DNA of 64,000 nucleotides from Pseudomonas allokribbensis (GTDB lineage: Bacteria > Pseudomonadota > Gammaproteobacteria > Pseudomonadales > Pseudomonadaceae), in assembly GCF_014863605.1 (NCBI RefSeq), contig NZ_CP062252.1, positions 815,001-879,000 of the forward strand, in the 5' to 3' direction. This document shows positions 47,595 through 57,157 of the stretch, piece by piece (the stretch's first letter is position 1; every line of letters starts with the position of its first letter). A program made the translations under genes and the position numbers. The notes under the pieces were generated by a model that was given only the letters and a program-made list of their open reading frames with translations, had not been told where the DNA came from and made no database searches.

Positions 47595-49061
47595 ATGCTG
47601 TACGACACACTGATTCGCAACGCCCTGGTCATCGACGGCAGCAACAGCCCCGGCTATACCGCTGACGTGGCAATCCTCGATGGCCGCATCGCGCGCATCG
47701 GTGACTTGCGCGATGTGAGCGCCACCGATGAAATCGACGCCGCCGGCCGAGTGCTGGCGCCGGGCTTCATCGACGTGCACACCCACGACGACACCGTGGT
47801 GATCCGCCAGCCGCAGATGCTGCCCAAGCTCAGCCAGGGCGTGACCACGGTGATTGTCGGCAACTGCGGCATCAGCGCAGCACCGGTCAGTCTCAAGGGC
47901 GATCCACCGGATCCGATGAACCTGCTCGGCACTGCCGCCGCATTCGTCTATCCACGTTTCAGCGATTACCGCGCGGCGGTCGAAGCGGCCAACACCACGC
48001 TGAACGTCGCGGCACTGGTGGGGCACACGGCACTGCGCAGCAATCACCTCGATGATCTGTTTCGCACCGCGACTGACGATGAAATCGCCGCGATGCGCGA
48101 GCAGTTGCGTGAAAGCCTGGAGGCGGGCGCCCTTGGTTTATCCACAGGTCTGGCGTATGCGAGCGCGTTCTCGGCATCCACTGATGAAGTCATGCAGCTG
48201 ACTGAAGAATTGAACGCGTTCGGCGCCGTGTACACCACCCATCTGCGCAGCGAATTCGAACCGGTGCTGGAGGCTATGGACGAAGCCTTTCGCATCGGCC
48301 GCCACGCCCGTTCGCCGGTGATCGTTTCCCACCTCAAGTGTGCCGGCGTAGGTAACTGGGGGCGCAGTCCGCAGTTGCTCGCGTCGCTGGAAGAAGCGGC
48401 GAAAACCCACCCGGTCGGCTGTGATTGCTACCCGTATGCGGCGAGTTCTTCGACGCTGGATCTGAAGCAGGTGACCGATGCCCACCGTATCACCATTACC
48501 TGGTCGACACCGCATCCGGACATGGGCGGCCGTGATCTCATGGATATCGCCGCGGAATGGAATCTGCCATTGCTCGACGCCGCCAAGCGTCTGCAACCGG
48601 CGGGCGCGGTGTATTACGGCATGGACGAGAACGACGTGCGCCGGATCCTCGCCCATCCGCTGTCGATGGTCGGTTCCGACGGCCTGCCGGAAGACCCGTT
48701 CCCGCACCCGCGCCTGTGGGGCGCTTTCCCTCGGGTGCTCGGGCATTTCAGTCGTGATGTAGGCCTGTTTCCGCTGCACACCGCCGTGCACAAGATGACC
48801 GGTCTTTCGGCGGCGCGCTTTGGCTTGAAGGAAAGAGGCGAGATCCGGGAAGGCTATTGGGCCGATCTGGTGTTGTTCGACCCCGCAACCGTACGTGACG
48901 TGGCTGATTTCAGCGATCCGCAACGACCGGCGCAAGGCATCGATGGTGTGTGGATCAATGGCGTGTCGAGTTATCGCGACGGACAGGCCAGCGGTCGGCG
49001 TGAAGGCCGATTCCTTGCCAGACAAGGGGATTTGCGCGCGGGATTCGCGCGCGCGTTGTGA
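47595..49061 (+). CDS. N-acyl-D-amino-acid deacylase (D-aminoacylase) family amidohydrolase
   Basis: A 488-residue amidohydrolase. It shows FIDVHTHDD, the family's metal-ligand cysteine in GNCGIS (Cys91), His216 in THLRSE, His246 in VSHLKC and the catalytic aspartate in GSDGLPED (Asp362), which match the order known for D-aminoacylase. The family hydrolyses N-acyl-D-amino acids, and some members act on N-carbamoyl or dipeptide substrates. It starts 26 bases after DUF218, so it may be the last gene of the carbamoyltransferase operon. Confidence 0.87.
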   Translation: MLYDTLIRNALVIDGSNSPGYTADVAILDGRIARIGDLRDVSATDEIDAAGRVLAPGFIDVHTHDDTVVIRQPQMLPKLSQGVTTVIVGNCGISAAPVSLKGDPPDPMNLLGTAAAFVYPRFSDYRAAVEAANTTLNVAALVGHTALRSNHLDDLFRTATDDEIAAMREQLRESLEAGALGLSTGLAYASAFSASTDEVMQLTEELNAFGAVYTTHLRSEFEPVLEAMDEAFRIGRHARSPVIVSHLKCAGVGNWGRSPQLLASLEEAAKTHPVGCDCYPYAASSSTLDLKQVTDAHRITITWSTPHPDMGGRDLMDIAAEWNLPLLDAAKRLQPAGAVYYGMDENDVRRILAHPLSMVGSDGLPEDPFPHPRLWGAFPRVLGHFSRDVGLFPLHTAVHKMTGLSAARFGLKERGEIREGYWADLVLFDPATVRDVADFSDPQRPAQGIDGVWINGVSSYRDGQASGRREGRFLARQGDLRAGFARAL

Positions 49062-49173
49062 GGGCAGGGAAGCTGGATTGATAGCGTGATGGCACATTGA
49101 GACTAAAGATTCCCTCGACCAAGCCGAATTGCTGACATCCAGTGGATTTGGCGTACGTCGCCCAGGGAGTTTC

Positions 49174-50586
49174 ATGTATCGCGTCAGTTTGCTCGTAGCC
49201 GTCACCCTGTTGACTGGCTGCGCCGTCACCCCGCAAGCCAGAACCGCCGCCTCCCAGGCTGAAACAGGGGGCATCCTGATGCGTCCGATCGTGCAGGACT
49301 CGATCATTCGCGAAGGCGATGTCTTGAGCTTTCAAACCAGCGACACAGGCAACGCTCAAGCGGGATCAGGGATCCTCGCGCAACTTGAAGCCTCTTGCAC
49401 GGCGGATCGCGGCAGCCTTCTGTACCTGACCAGTTCCGTGCGTCGCTATCTGGGGGGCAATGGCCGCGAGTACAGCGTGGGCTTGCCGATTCCTGCGTCG
49501 GCGTATCCGACGTTCAAGCGTCACCCTGATTTCATTCGTGCCTGCGCGCAGACGCCACAGGCGGACTGGCGTGTGGTCAAGGGCAGTGGCGAACAGCAAT
49601 GGGTGATGATCGACCGCAACAGCCTCAAGACCGAAGGCAATGAGTTGAAGTTCTGGGCCGCGTACGACAATCCGTATGTAGCGTTCGATATGCCCTACAA
49701 CGCGCCTTATGCACAAAAGCGTGAGCACTATGCCGTCAACTGTTCCAAACAGGTGTTCCGTCCGATCGGGGGGTATGACCTCAATGTCGACAACACCGTG
49801 ACCGACGGCCAGGACCGCACTTCGCTGGCCGCCCAGCCAATTGCCGGAAGCAACGACGACTACGAGATGCTGTTCAAACTGGCCTGTGAGAAGCCGCAAT
49901 CCATCGCGCAGTTGCCGGTGTTCGTACCCCGTGCCAAGAAGACCCAGCCGACGACTTTGCCGATGGTATCCGACAAGGTACTTTCCGCGATCAAGAACCT
50001 GAACATGACCCCGGTCAGCAAGCCTCTGAGCTACGTGGAAGTGGTAGGCAAGTCCACTTACGAGTCCACGACCAAGGACATGCGCGAGGAACGTTTCCTC
50101 GGTGTCGACGCTGTCAGTGGCCAGTCGACCCAGCGCTTGACGGGCAACGGCTACGAGGGCAACAGCGTGACCTTCCGTGGGCTGTTCGAGCTGGTGAGGC
50201 AAACGGAGTTCGGCGTGGGCAAGCCGTCGTCGATGAAAGACGGCTCCAGCGTGGAGGAGCTCAGCTTCAGTGGTGACTGGCAGCACATGCCGGTCAACGG
50301 CAAGCTGGGTTACATCATGCAACTGCGCACGTCCAATTCGGTGATCGGCAAGCTTGGCGAAATCACTCGCCGCAATGAATGCACGGTGGTTCGTGACCTG
50401 TCTGCCAATGAACTCAATGCCACGCTGAGCGGCGGGGCCAAAGAACTTTCTTGCCAGCAGAAAAATGATCAGTACGGCCGGGTGGATGCGTATTACTACC
50501 TGCAGGACTACGGCTACTTTTTCTTCGCCCGTACCGACAAGAACAACCACTACTACCATGACCTCACGCTCAAGACAGTGCGCTGA
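49174..50586 (+). CDS. Uncharacterised lipoprotein with surface-adhesin-E-like repeats
   Basis: A 470-residue predicted lipoprotein: signal MYRVSLLVAVTLLTGC with lipobox LTGC (Cys16). The middle part has a WRVVKGSGEQQWVMIDRNS ... YAVNCSKQVFR unit resembling surface-adhesin E domains. Several spaced cysteines (ASCTAD, IRACAQ, VNCSKQ, LACEKP, NECTVV, LSCQQK) suggest disulfides in the periplasm. CCAGGGAG precedes the chosen ATG; an in-frame start 45 bases upstream would put residues before the signal. I do not recognise a function, and its link to the neighbours is unclear. Confidence 0.75.
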   Translation: MYRVSLLVAVTLLTGCAVTPQARTAASQAETGGILMRPIVQDSIIREGDVLSFQTSDTGNAQAGSGILAQLEASCTADRGSLLYLTSSVRRYLGGNGREYSVGLPIPASAYPTFKRHPDFIRACAQTPQADWRVVKGSGEQQWVMIDRNSLKTEGNELKFWAAYDNPYVAFDMPYNAPYAQKREHYAVNCSKQVFRPIGGYDLNVDNTVTDGQDRTSLAAQPIAGSNDDYEMLFKLACEKPQSIAQLPVFVPRAKKTQPTTLPMVSDKVLSAIKNLNMTPVSKPLSYVEVVGKSTYESTTKDMREERFLGVDAVSGQSTQRLTGNGYEGNSVTFRGLFELVRQTEFGVGKPSSMKDGSSVEELSFSGDWQHMPVNGKLGYIMQLRTSNSVIGKLGEITRRNECTVVRDLSANELNATLSGGAKELSCQQKNDQYGRVDAYYYLQDYGYFFFARTDKNNHYYHDLTLKTVR

Positions 50587-50644
50587 GCAGGCCGTTTGAA
50601 CCTGACACGCCCGCCTCAGGCGGGCGAATCCCATACGCGAGAAC

Positions 50645-51019
50645 ATGCCCATGAGCTTCGGTAAAACCACCCCGATCCTGCGGATTTTCGATGAAGCCAA
50701 GGCCTTGGAGTTCTATGTCGACTTCCTCGGTTTCAAGATCGACTGGCAGCACCGTTTCGAACCCGGTTTCCCGTTGTACCTGCAAGTCTCCCGGGGCGAA
50801 TGTGTGTTGCACCTGTCCGAGCATCATGGCGATGCAACACCGGGTTCGGCCCTGCGAATCGAGACCGATGAACTGGAGGCGTTCCAGCAGCAACTGCTGG
50901 CGAAGAACTACAAGTTTTCGCACCCGGGCATTCAGGCCATGCCGTGGGGCAGCCAGGACATGACCATCGCCGATCCGTTCGGCAATCGCCTGGTGTTCAC
51001 CAACGCGATCAGTCTCTAA
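50645..51019 (+). CDS. Glyoxalase/bleomycin-resistance superfamily protein
   Basis: A 124-residue single VOC-fold protein (ILRIFDEAKALEFYVDFLGFKIDW, then DMTIADPFGNRLVF), close to the Ble-like dimeric binding proteins. The metal-binding residues of glyoxalase I are not clearly preserved, so it could be a binding or resistance protein. Two ATGs are possible (50645, 50651). It is convergent with the AraC gene, overlapping it by four bases. Confidence 0.85.
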   Translation: MPMSFGKTTPILRIFDEAKALEFYVDFLGFKIDWQHRFEPGFPLYLQVSRGECVLHLSEHHGDATPGSALRIETDELEAFQQQLLAKNYKFSHPGIQAMPWGSQDMTIADPFGNRLVFTNAISL

Positions 51020-52044
51020 CTGTCGTTCGCTACCCGGTGAGTCTGCCGAAACTCACCGGGCGGCATGCCACGCCGGCTCTTGAACGTGCGGTGAAACGAG
51101 CGCGGTTCGGTGAAGCCCAGATACTGGGCGATGTCCTGAATCGGCAACGTACTGTTTAACAGGTAATGCTCGGCCAGCTCCTGGCGCAAGTCATCGAGGA
51201 TCTGCTGATACGAGGTGCCGGCCTGATGCAACTGGCGTTGCAGCGTGCGCACGGACACGGCGAGATGTTCGGCCACCTGTTCCTTGCGCGGCAGGCCTTC
51301 CTTGAGCAACTGGCGCAGGATGCTTTTGACCCGTTGCTCCAGCGACGCGTCCTCCAGCGTCGCCATCAGGCTCTGAGCGTGTTCTTCCAAGGTGCGCAGC
51401 AAATGCGCATCGGCCTGGCGCAACGGCAACTGCAAATACGGTAACGGCACGATCAGCGCGGAGTAAGGCTGATCGAACAGCACCGGGCATTCGAAAAACT
51501 GTTCGTACTGTTCCAGCGTCGCGTCCGCCGGACGTGAGTGCTCCAGCCACACAGCGGCCGGCGACAATTGGGTGTCGGCGATCCAACGCGCATATTGAAG
51601 CCAGGAACCGAGTACGTTTTCCACCAGATGCCGGCGAATTCGCGGGCGCTCAAAGCGGCAGCTCCAGATCAGGTGCACGTGGCTGTCCTGAACCTCGGCG
51701 CGGCTCACACCCATGTCGCCCACCAGTTTTTCGAATGGCATGATGCGGCTCATGGCGTCGCCCAGTGTCGCGCAGTTCATGGTGATGTAGCCCAGCACGC
51801 TCCAGGAGTTGGGCAGCACGAAATTCGCGGCATTGAGGCCGAACAGCGGATCGCCCGAGTGTTCGCAGAAATAATCGAGCAACCGTTCATGGGTTTCACC
51901 CGGCAGTCGCAGGCTGTTGTCGCTCAACTGCTGCGCCTGCAACCCGGCCGCCGCCAATGCAGGCTCGATGGCCATGCCCAGATGTTCGGCGTGGCGCAGG
52001 TACTTGAGCAGCGGCGGAACGGAGGTGAAGCCGAGCGATTGCAT
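51016..52044 (-). CDS. AraC-family regulator with Arabinose_bd-type N-terminal domain
   Basis: A 342-residue regulator. The N-terminal 200 residues are the domain found in OruR/ArgR-like Pseudomonas AraC proteins (GDPLFGLNAANFVLPNSWSVLGY), and the C-terminus has two HTH motifs (EQVAEHLAVSVRTLQRQL; PIQDIAQYLGFTEPRSFHRTF). The start MQSLGFTS was preferred over an in-frame start 183 bases upstream in non-family sequence. It is divergent from the lipid operon at 52256 across a 211-base gap, so it is the likely regulator of that operon. Confidence 0.88.
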   Translation of the reverse strand: MQSLGFTSVPPLLKYLRHAEHLGMAIEPALAAAGLQAQQLSDNSLRLPGETHERLLDYFCEHSGDPLFGLNAANFVLPNSWSVLGYITMNCATLGDAMSRIMPFEKLVGDMGVSRAEVQDSHVHLIWSCRFERPRIRRHLVENVLGSWLQYARWIADTQLSPAAVWLEHSRPADATLEQYEQFFECPVLFDQPYSALIVPLPYLQLPLRQADAHLLRTLEEHAQSLMATLEDASLEQRVKSILRQLLKEGLPRKEQVAEHLAVSVRTLQRQLHQAGTSYQQILDDLRQELAEHYLLNSTLPIQDIAQYLGFTEPRSFHRTFKSRRGMPPGEFRQTHRVANDS

Positions 52045-52255
52045 GACCGTATTCCCTTGATCGAGGCCGCCGTGGGCGGATGAGCGCCCTGAAAGGTAAT
52101 TTGAATCCACGACTAAAGTAAATGGCTGACGCTTGCGCGACGTTTGACTCAATTGGCTACTCGAACTGGCCGGATGCGACCGTGACACTTTCGGCCGGCT
52201 GACTAGTATTAGGGCCTGAAATCTCACTGATCAGACTGCACAGAAGGACACACGC

Positions 52256-53851
52256 ATGCGACGCTGGAACGGCTGGGGAGATGCAACAACGGTGGTCGAA
52301 CTGCCGGCCCAGGGCGCAAGTTTTCTCCATGAGCGACTAGGGGAGGGCCGAGCGCTGCCCGATGCGACGCTTGAAGCGGCGATGGCCCGCGTACCGGTCT
52401 CGCGGCTGGCGGAGCACGCGTTGTACAGCATCGATGCCCATGACCGTCTGCTGCATGCCCGGGGGCAGAGCCTGCCGGACTGGCTGGCATTGCGCGAAGG
52501 TGCGCTGGGCAACTATCCCGACGCCGTGGCGTTCCCGGAAACCGCTGAACACATCCGCCAGTTGCTGGCGCTCGCCCAGGCGCAGGACCTGTGCCTGATT
52601 CCCTACGGCGGCGGCACGTCGGTGGCCGGGCACATCAATCCGCCCGACTCTGCTCGACCCGTGGTGACAGTGTCTCTGGCGCGGATGAATCGTCTGCTCG
52701 ACCTCGATGAACCAAGCCTGCTGGCGACTTTCGGTCCCGGCGCCAGTGGGCCGCAGGTGGAAAGTCAATTGCGCGCCCGTGGCTACACGCTGGGGCATTT
52801 CCCGCAGTCGTGGGAGTTGTCGACGCTGGGCGGCTGGGTGGCCAGTCGTTCCAGTGGCCAGCAATCGCTGCGTTATGGGCGGATCGAGCAACTGTTCGCC
52901 GGCGGGACGCTGGAAACCTTTGCCGGGCCCCTGCAAATTCCAACTTTCCCGGCGTCGGCGGCTGGCCCGGATCTGCGTGAAGTGGTGCTGGGTTGCGAAG
53001 GGCGTTTCGGGATCATTTCCGAGGTCAAGGTGCGGGTCAGCGCGCTGCCGGCCGATGAGCGTTTCTACGGCGTGTTTCTGCCCAGTTGGAGCAAGGCACT
53101 GCAAGCCATTCAGCAACTTGCGCAAGCGCGGGTGCCGCTGTCGATGCTGCGTTTGTCCAACGCAGTGGAAACCGAAACCCAGTTGGCGCTGGCCGGCCAT
53201 CCGCAGCAGATCGCCTGGCTGGAAAAGTATCTGAGTTTGCGCGGAGCGGGGGAAGGTAAGTGCCTGCTGACCTTCGGCGTGACCGGCAATCGCCGGCAGA
53301 ATGCGTTGTCCCTGAGCCAGGCACGCCAGCACCTGAAGGCATTCGGCGGGGTGTTCACCGGCACACTGCTCGGCAAGAAGTGGGCGCAGAACCGCTTCCG
53401 TTTTCCCTACCTGCGCGAGAATCTGTGGAACGCCGGTTATGTGGTCGACACCCTCGAAACCGCCACCGACTGGAGCAACGTCGACAACCTGCTCAGCCTG
53501 ATCGAAAACAGCCTGCGCGATGCCCTCGCGGCTGAAGGAGAGCGGGTTCATGTGTTCACGCATCTGTCCCACGTCTACGGCGAAGGCTCGAGCATCTACA
53601 CCACCTACGTGTTTCGCCCGGCGGCGGACTATCCCGCGACGCTGGCCCGCTGGAAGGCCCTGAAGCACGCGGCCAGCCAGACCATCGTCGACAACCACGG
53701 CACCATCAGCCACCAGCACGGCGTAGGCAAGGATCACGCGCCGTACCTGCCGCGCGAAAAGGGCGAGCTGGCGATGGACACCTTGCAGGCGCTGAGCCGG
53801 CACTTCGACCCGGCCGGGCGCCTGAACCCCGGCACGCTGTTGCAGGAGTGA
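52256..53851 (+). CDS. Alkylglycerone-phosphate-synthase-like FAD-binding oxidase
   Basis: A 531-residue VAO-family flavoprotein. PYGGGTSVAGHINPP and SWELSTLGGWVASRSSGQQS match the FAD-binding segments of alkyldihydroxyacetonephosphate synthase (AGPS), which makes the ether bond of ether lipids, and the C-terminus has the AGPS-type tyrosine segment (YGEGSSIYTTYVF) and HGVGKDHAPYL. The HHH active-site motif of AGPS reads HQH here, so the reaction may differ, for example oxidative cleavage of a glycerol ether or oxidation of a hydroxyacid. First gene of an operon with GlpD-like and kinase genes. Confidence 0.85.
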   Translation: MRRWNGWGDATTVVELPAQGASFLHERLGEGRALPDATLEAAMARVPVSRLAEHALYSIDAHDRLLHARGQSLPDWLALREGALGNYPDAVAFPETAEHIRQLLALAQAQDLCLIPYGGGTSVAGHINPPDSARPVVTVSLARMNRLLDLDEPSLLATFGPGASGPQVESQLRARGYTLGHFPQSWELSTLGGWVASRSSGQQSLRYGRIEQLFAGGTLETFAGPLQIPTFPASAAGPDLREVVLGCEGRFGIISEVKVRVSALPADERFYGVFLPSWSKALQAIQQLAQARVPLSMLRLSNAVETETQLALAGHPQQIAWLEKYLSLRGAGEGKCLLTFGVTGNRRQNALSLSQARQHLKAFGGVFTGTLLGKKWAQNRFRFPYLRENLWNAGYVVDTLETATDWSNVDNLLSLIENSLRDALAAEGERVHVFTHLSHVYGEGSSIYTTYVFRPAADYPATLARWKALKHAASQTIVDNHGTISHQHGVGKDHAPYLPREKGELAMDTLQALSRHFDPAGRLNPGTLLQE

Positions 53852-53856
53852 CCGCC

Positions 53857-55452
53857 ATGAGCGCGGACTGGAACGCCGAATGGCGCCAGCAGGTCCTGCC
53901 GACACTGGCGGGTGAAACCTGGGACCTGATCGTGATCGGCGGCGGCATCAGCGGTGCCGGAATCCTGCGTGAAGCCGCGCGCCGTGGCTGGCGCTGCCTG
54001 CTGCTGGAGCAGCGAGATTTTGCCTGGGGCACGTCCAGCCGCTCTTCGAAAATGGTTCATGGCGGTTTGCGTTATATCGCCAAGGGGCAGTGGCGACTGA
54101 CACGCGATTCGGTGCGCGAACGCCAGCGTCTGCTCGACGAAGCGCCGGGGCTGGTGGAGCCGATGAGCTTCATGATGCCGCACTATCGCGGCGGTTTTCC
54201 CGGGCCTCGGGTGCTGGGTGGGCTGTTATCGATCTATGACGCATTGGCCGGGCGCCGAGATCATCGTTTCCATGACGCGCAGCAACTGCGTTATCTGGCT
54301 CCGGGAGTAAAAGAAAATGACCTGCTCGGCGGCACCTGTTTTGTCGATGCGCTGACCGATGACGCGCGGCTGGTAATGCGCGTGTTGAGCGAAGCACGGG
54401 CCGACGGCGCGGTGGTGCTCAACGGCGTGCGTGTCGAACATGTGCTGCGTGAAAACGGGCGGGTGTGCGGGGTTCAGGTCGAAGATTGCGAGGCCGGCTC
54501 GTCGCTGCAATTACGATGTGGTGTGCTGGCGGTGGCCACTGGCGCCTGGGCCGAACGCTTGCGTCCACCCGAAGCACCGCGCCAGTTGCGCCCGTTGCGC
54601 GGCAGTCATCTGTTGCTGCCGGGCTGGCGCTTGCCGGTGGCGCAGGCCTTTACGTTTATGCACGAGCAGGATCGGCGTCCTGTGTTCGTTTTCCCGTGGG
54701 AGGGTGCCACGGTGGTCGGCACCACGGACCTCGATCATCGCGAGAATCTGGATCAGAGCGCGAGCATCAGCGGCGAAGAACTGGACTATCTGCTGGCCGC
54801 CTGCCGACAGCAGTTTCCCGGCGCTGAGGTGACAGCGGCCGACGTACTTTCAACCTGGTCGGGCGTGCGCCCGGTGGTGGGCAGTGCGGCGGGTGAGCAT
54901 CAAGACAAACCGTCGAACGAAACCCGTGAACATGTGCTGTGGCAGGAGCCAGGCTGCGTCACGTTGGCCGGCGGCAAGCTCACGACGTTCCGCCCGCAAG
55001 CCATCGAAGTGCTCAAGGCGTGCGCCGACATGCTCGGCCGTTCCTTCGATGACGATGCCGCGCCGGTATTTGCCGCCGTGCCGCCACTGACAATCCCCGG
55101 CCTCAGCCCCGGTCAGTGGCGACGTCTGGCCGGGCGACATGGCCGGGACTTGCCGAGACTGGCGCAATTGCTCGCCGAACTGGGCCACGACACTGTCGGC
55201 GCCACCGACACCTTGTGGGCGGAACTGGCTTTCGCTTGCGAAGCGGAAATGGTCCTGCACCTGGATGACCTGCTGCTGCGCCGAACCCGTCTGGGCCTGT
55301 TGCTGCCCCGTGGCGGCGCGGATTATTTCCCGGCCATTCGCCGACTCTGCCAAGCACGACTGGGTTGGGACGACGAGCGCTGGCAACAGGAACAGCAACG
55401 CTACCAGGCGTTATGGCAACGCCATCACGGCCTGCCGGAAATCGCGCAGTGA
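53857..55452 (+). CDS. GlpD-like FAD-dependent glycerol-3-phosphate dehydrogenase
   Basis: A 531-residue membrane-associated flavoprotein of the GlpD/GlpA family. It has [20 protein letters not shown] (FAD), [15 protein letters not shown], the [18 protein letters not shown] block and the C-terminal DAO_C domain. It should oxidise glycerol-3-phosphate or an alkyl-substituted analogue to the keto form. The ATG nine bases after AGGAG was chosen; a GTG at 53848 abuts the Shine-Dalgarno. It lies five bases after the AGPS-like gene. It is probably a paralogue specific to this pathway. Confidence 0.88.
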   Translation: MSADWNAEWRQQVLPTLAGETWDLIVIGGGISGAGILREAARRGWRCLLLEQRDFAWGTSSRSSKMVHGGLRYIAKGQWRLTRDSVRERQRLLDEAPGLVEPMSFMMPHYRGGFPGPRVLGGLLSIYDALAGRRDHRFHDAQQLRYLAPGVKENDLLGGTCFVDALTDDARLVMRVLSEARADGAVVLNGVRVEHVLRENGRVCGVQVEDCEAGSSLQLRCGVLAVATGAWAERLRPPEAPRQLRPLRGSHLLLPGWRLPVAQAFTFMHEQDRRPVFVFPWEGATVVGTTDLDHRENLDQSASISGEELDYLLAACRQQFPGAEVTAADVLSTWSGVRPVVGSAAGEHQDKPSNETREHVLWQEPGCVTLAGGKLTTFRPQAIEVLKACADMLGRSFDDDAAPVFAAVPPLTIPGLSPGQWRRLAGRHGRDLPRLAQLLAELGHDTVGATDTLWAELAFACEAEMVLHLDDLLLRRTRLGLLLPRGGADYFPAIRRLCQARLGWDDERWQQEQQRYQALWQRHHGLPEIAQ

Positions 55453-55472
55453 TGCCCCTCGAAGAGAGCTCC

Positions 55473-57041
55473 ATGGATAACCACCCGAACAAGCGTTACC
55501 TGCTGGCCATCGACAATGGCACCCAGAGCGTGCGCGCGCTGCTCTTCGATTTGCAGGGCAATCTGCTCGGCAAGGGCAAGGTTGAATTGCAGGCCTATTA
55601 CTCGACGCAGCCGGGCTGGGCCGAGCAGGATCCGGAATATTACTGGGCGAAACTGGGCGAGGCCTGCCAGCAGGTGTGGGCGCAAACCGGCATCGATCGT
55701 TCGCAGATTGCCGGCGTTTCCCTGACCACCCAGCGCGGCACGGTGATCAACGTCGATGCCCAGGGCAAGCCGTTGCGCCCGGCGATTCTCTGGCTCGATC
55801 AGCGCCAGAGCGAAGTCGAAGGCGGGATCAAGGGACCGTGGGGCTGGCTGTTCAAACTGGCCGGCGCGCAGGCCACCGTAGATTACTTTCGCGCCCAGGC
55901 CGAAGCCAACTGGATCGCTCGCCATCAGCCTGACGTGTGGGCGGCGACCGACAAGTTTCTGCTGCTCTCGGGGTTTCTCACGCATCGCCTGTGCGGGCGC
56001 TTCGTCGACTCGGTGGGTTGTTGCGTCGGTTACCTGCCGTTCGACTTCAAGCGCCTGCGCTGGGCGGCGCCGCGTGACTGGAAATGGCAGGCGCTGGCGG
56101 TGCGTCCCGAGCAACTGCCGACCTTGCACAAACCCGGTGAAACCCTCGGCCATATCAGCGCCGAAGCGAGTCGCCACACCGGCATTCCCGAAGGCGTTCC
56201 GCTGATCGCGGCGGGGGCCGACAAGGCTTGTGAAGTACTCGGTTCCGGCGTCGTCGACTCGGGCACGGTGTGCCTGTCCTACGGCACCACGGCGACGATC
56301 ACCAGCACCCGCTCGCGCTATCTGGAAATCGTCCCGTTGATTCCGCCGTACCCGTCGGCGGTGCCGGATCAGTACAACTGCGAGGTGATGATTTATCGCG
56401 GCTACTGGATGGTCAGCTGGTTCAAGAACGAGTTCGGCCTGCGGGAAATGCAACAGGCCAAGGAGCAGGGTATCGAGCCTGAACAACTGTTCGATGCGCT
56501 GGTCGATGCGGTGCCGCCGGGCTCGATGGGGTTGATGCTGCAACCGTACTGGTCGCCGGGGATTCGCGAACCGGGTGTGGAAGCCAAAGGCGCGATGATC
56601 GGTTTCGGCGATGTGCACACCCGCGCGCATATTTATCGGGCAATCCTCGAAGGCCTGGCCTATGCGTTGCGTCAGGGCATGGAGAAAATCGAGAAGCGCT
56701 CGAAGATCTCCGTCACCCGTTTACGTGTTGCTGGCGGTGGCTCGCAAAGTGATGCGGCGATGCAACTCACAGCGAACATCTTCGGTCTGCCGGCGGAGCG
56801 TCCGCACGTCTATGAAGCGTCCGGTCTGGGTGCGGCGATTTGTTGCGCGGTCGGGCTGGGGCTACACGCGGATTTCCCCACAGCAATTGCGGCGATGACA
56901 CGGGTTGGCGCGGTGTTTCAGCCGCAACCCGAGGCGCAGCAGGTCTACGAGCGGCTGTACAAGGACGTCTATCTGCGCATGTATCGACAGCTCAAACCGT
57001 TGTACCAGAGCATCCGCAAGATCACCGGTTACCCGGCCTGA
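55473..57041 (+). CDS. FGGY-family carbohydrate kinase
   Basis: A 522-residue kinase with FGGY_N ([30 protein letters not shown]) and FGGY_C ([22 protein letters not shown]). The family phosphorylates glycerol and sugars. Next to a GlpD-like dehydrogenase the natural guess is glycerol or a glycerol derivative, but the sequence does not fix the substrate. Start choices are 55452, overlapping the previous stop, and this ATG, which has GAGAG at good spacing; the latter was used. Confidence 0.86.
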   Translation: MDNHPNKRYLLAIDNGTQSVRALLFDLQGNLLGKGKVELQAYYSTQPGWAEQDPEYYWAKLGEACQQVWAQTGIDRSQIAGVSLTTQRGTVINVDAQGKPLRPAILWLDQRQSEVEGGIKGPWGWLFKLAGAQATVDYFRAQAEANWIARHQPDVWAATDKFLLLSGFLTHRLCGRFVDSVGCCVGYLPFDFKRLRWAAPRDWKWQALAVRPEQLPTLHKPGETLGHISAEASRHTGIPEGVPLIAAGADKACEVLGSGVVDSGTVCLSYGTTATITSTRSRYLEIVPLIPPYPSAVPDQYNCEVMIYRGYWMVSWFKNEFGLREMQQAKEQGIEPEQLFDALVDAVPPGSMGLMLQPYWSPGIREPGVEAKGAMIGFGDVHTRAHIYRAILEGLAYALRQGMEKIEKRSKISVTRLRVAGGGSQSDAAMQLTANIFGLPAERPHVYEASGLGAAICCAVGLGLHADFPTAIAAMTRVGAVFQPQPEAQQVYERLYKDVYLRMYRQLKPLYQSIRKITGYPA

Positions 57042-57157
57042 AAGAACAGCACGCGTGGCGCTATCGGAGAACTTTTCTGGTGAGATTGGACAGTGTCAGG
57101 GGCGAGGTCGGTTGTTAGGCTCATCCCCCACAGCACATCCAACAAGAACTAAAAGCA

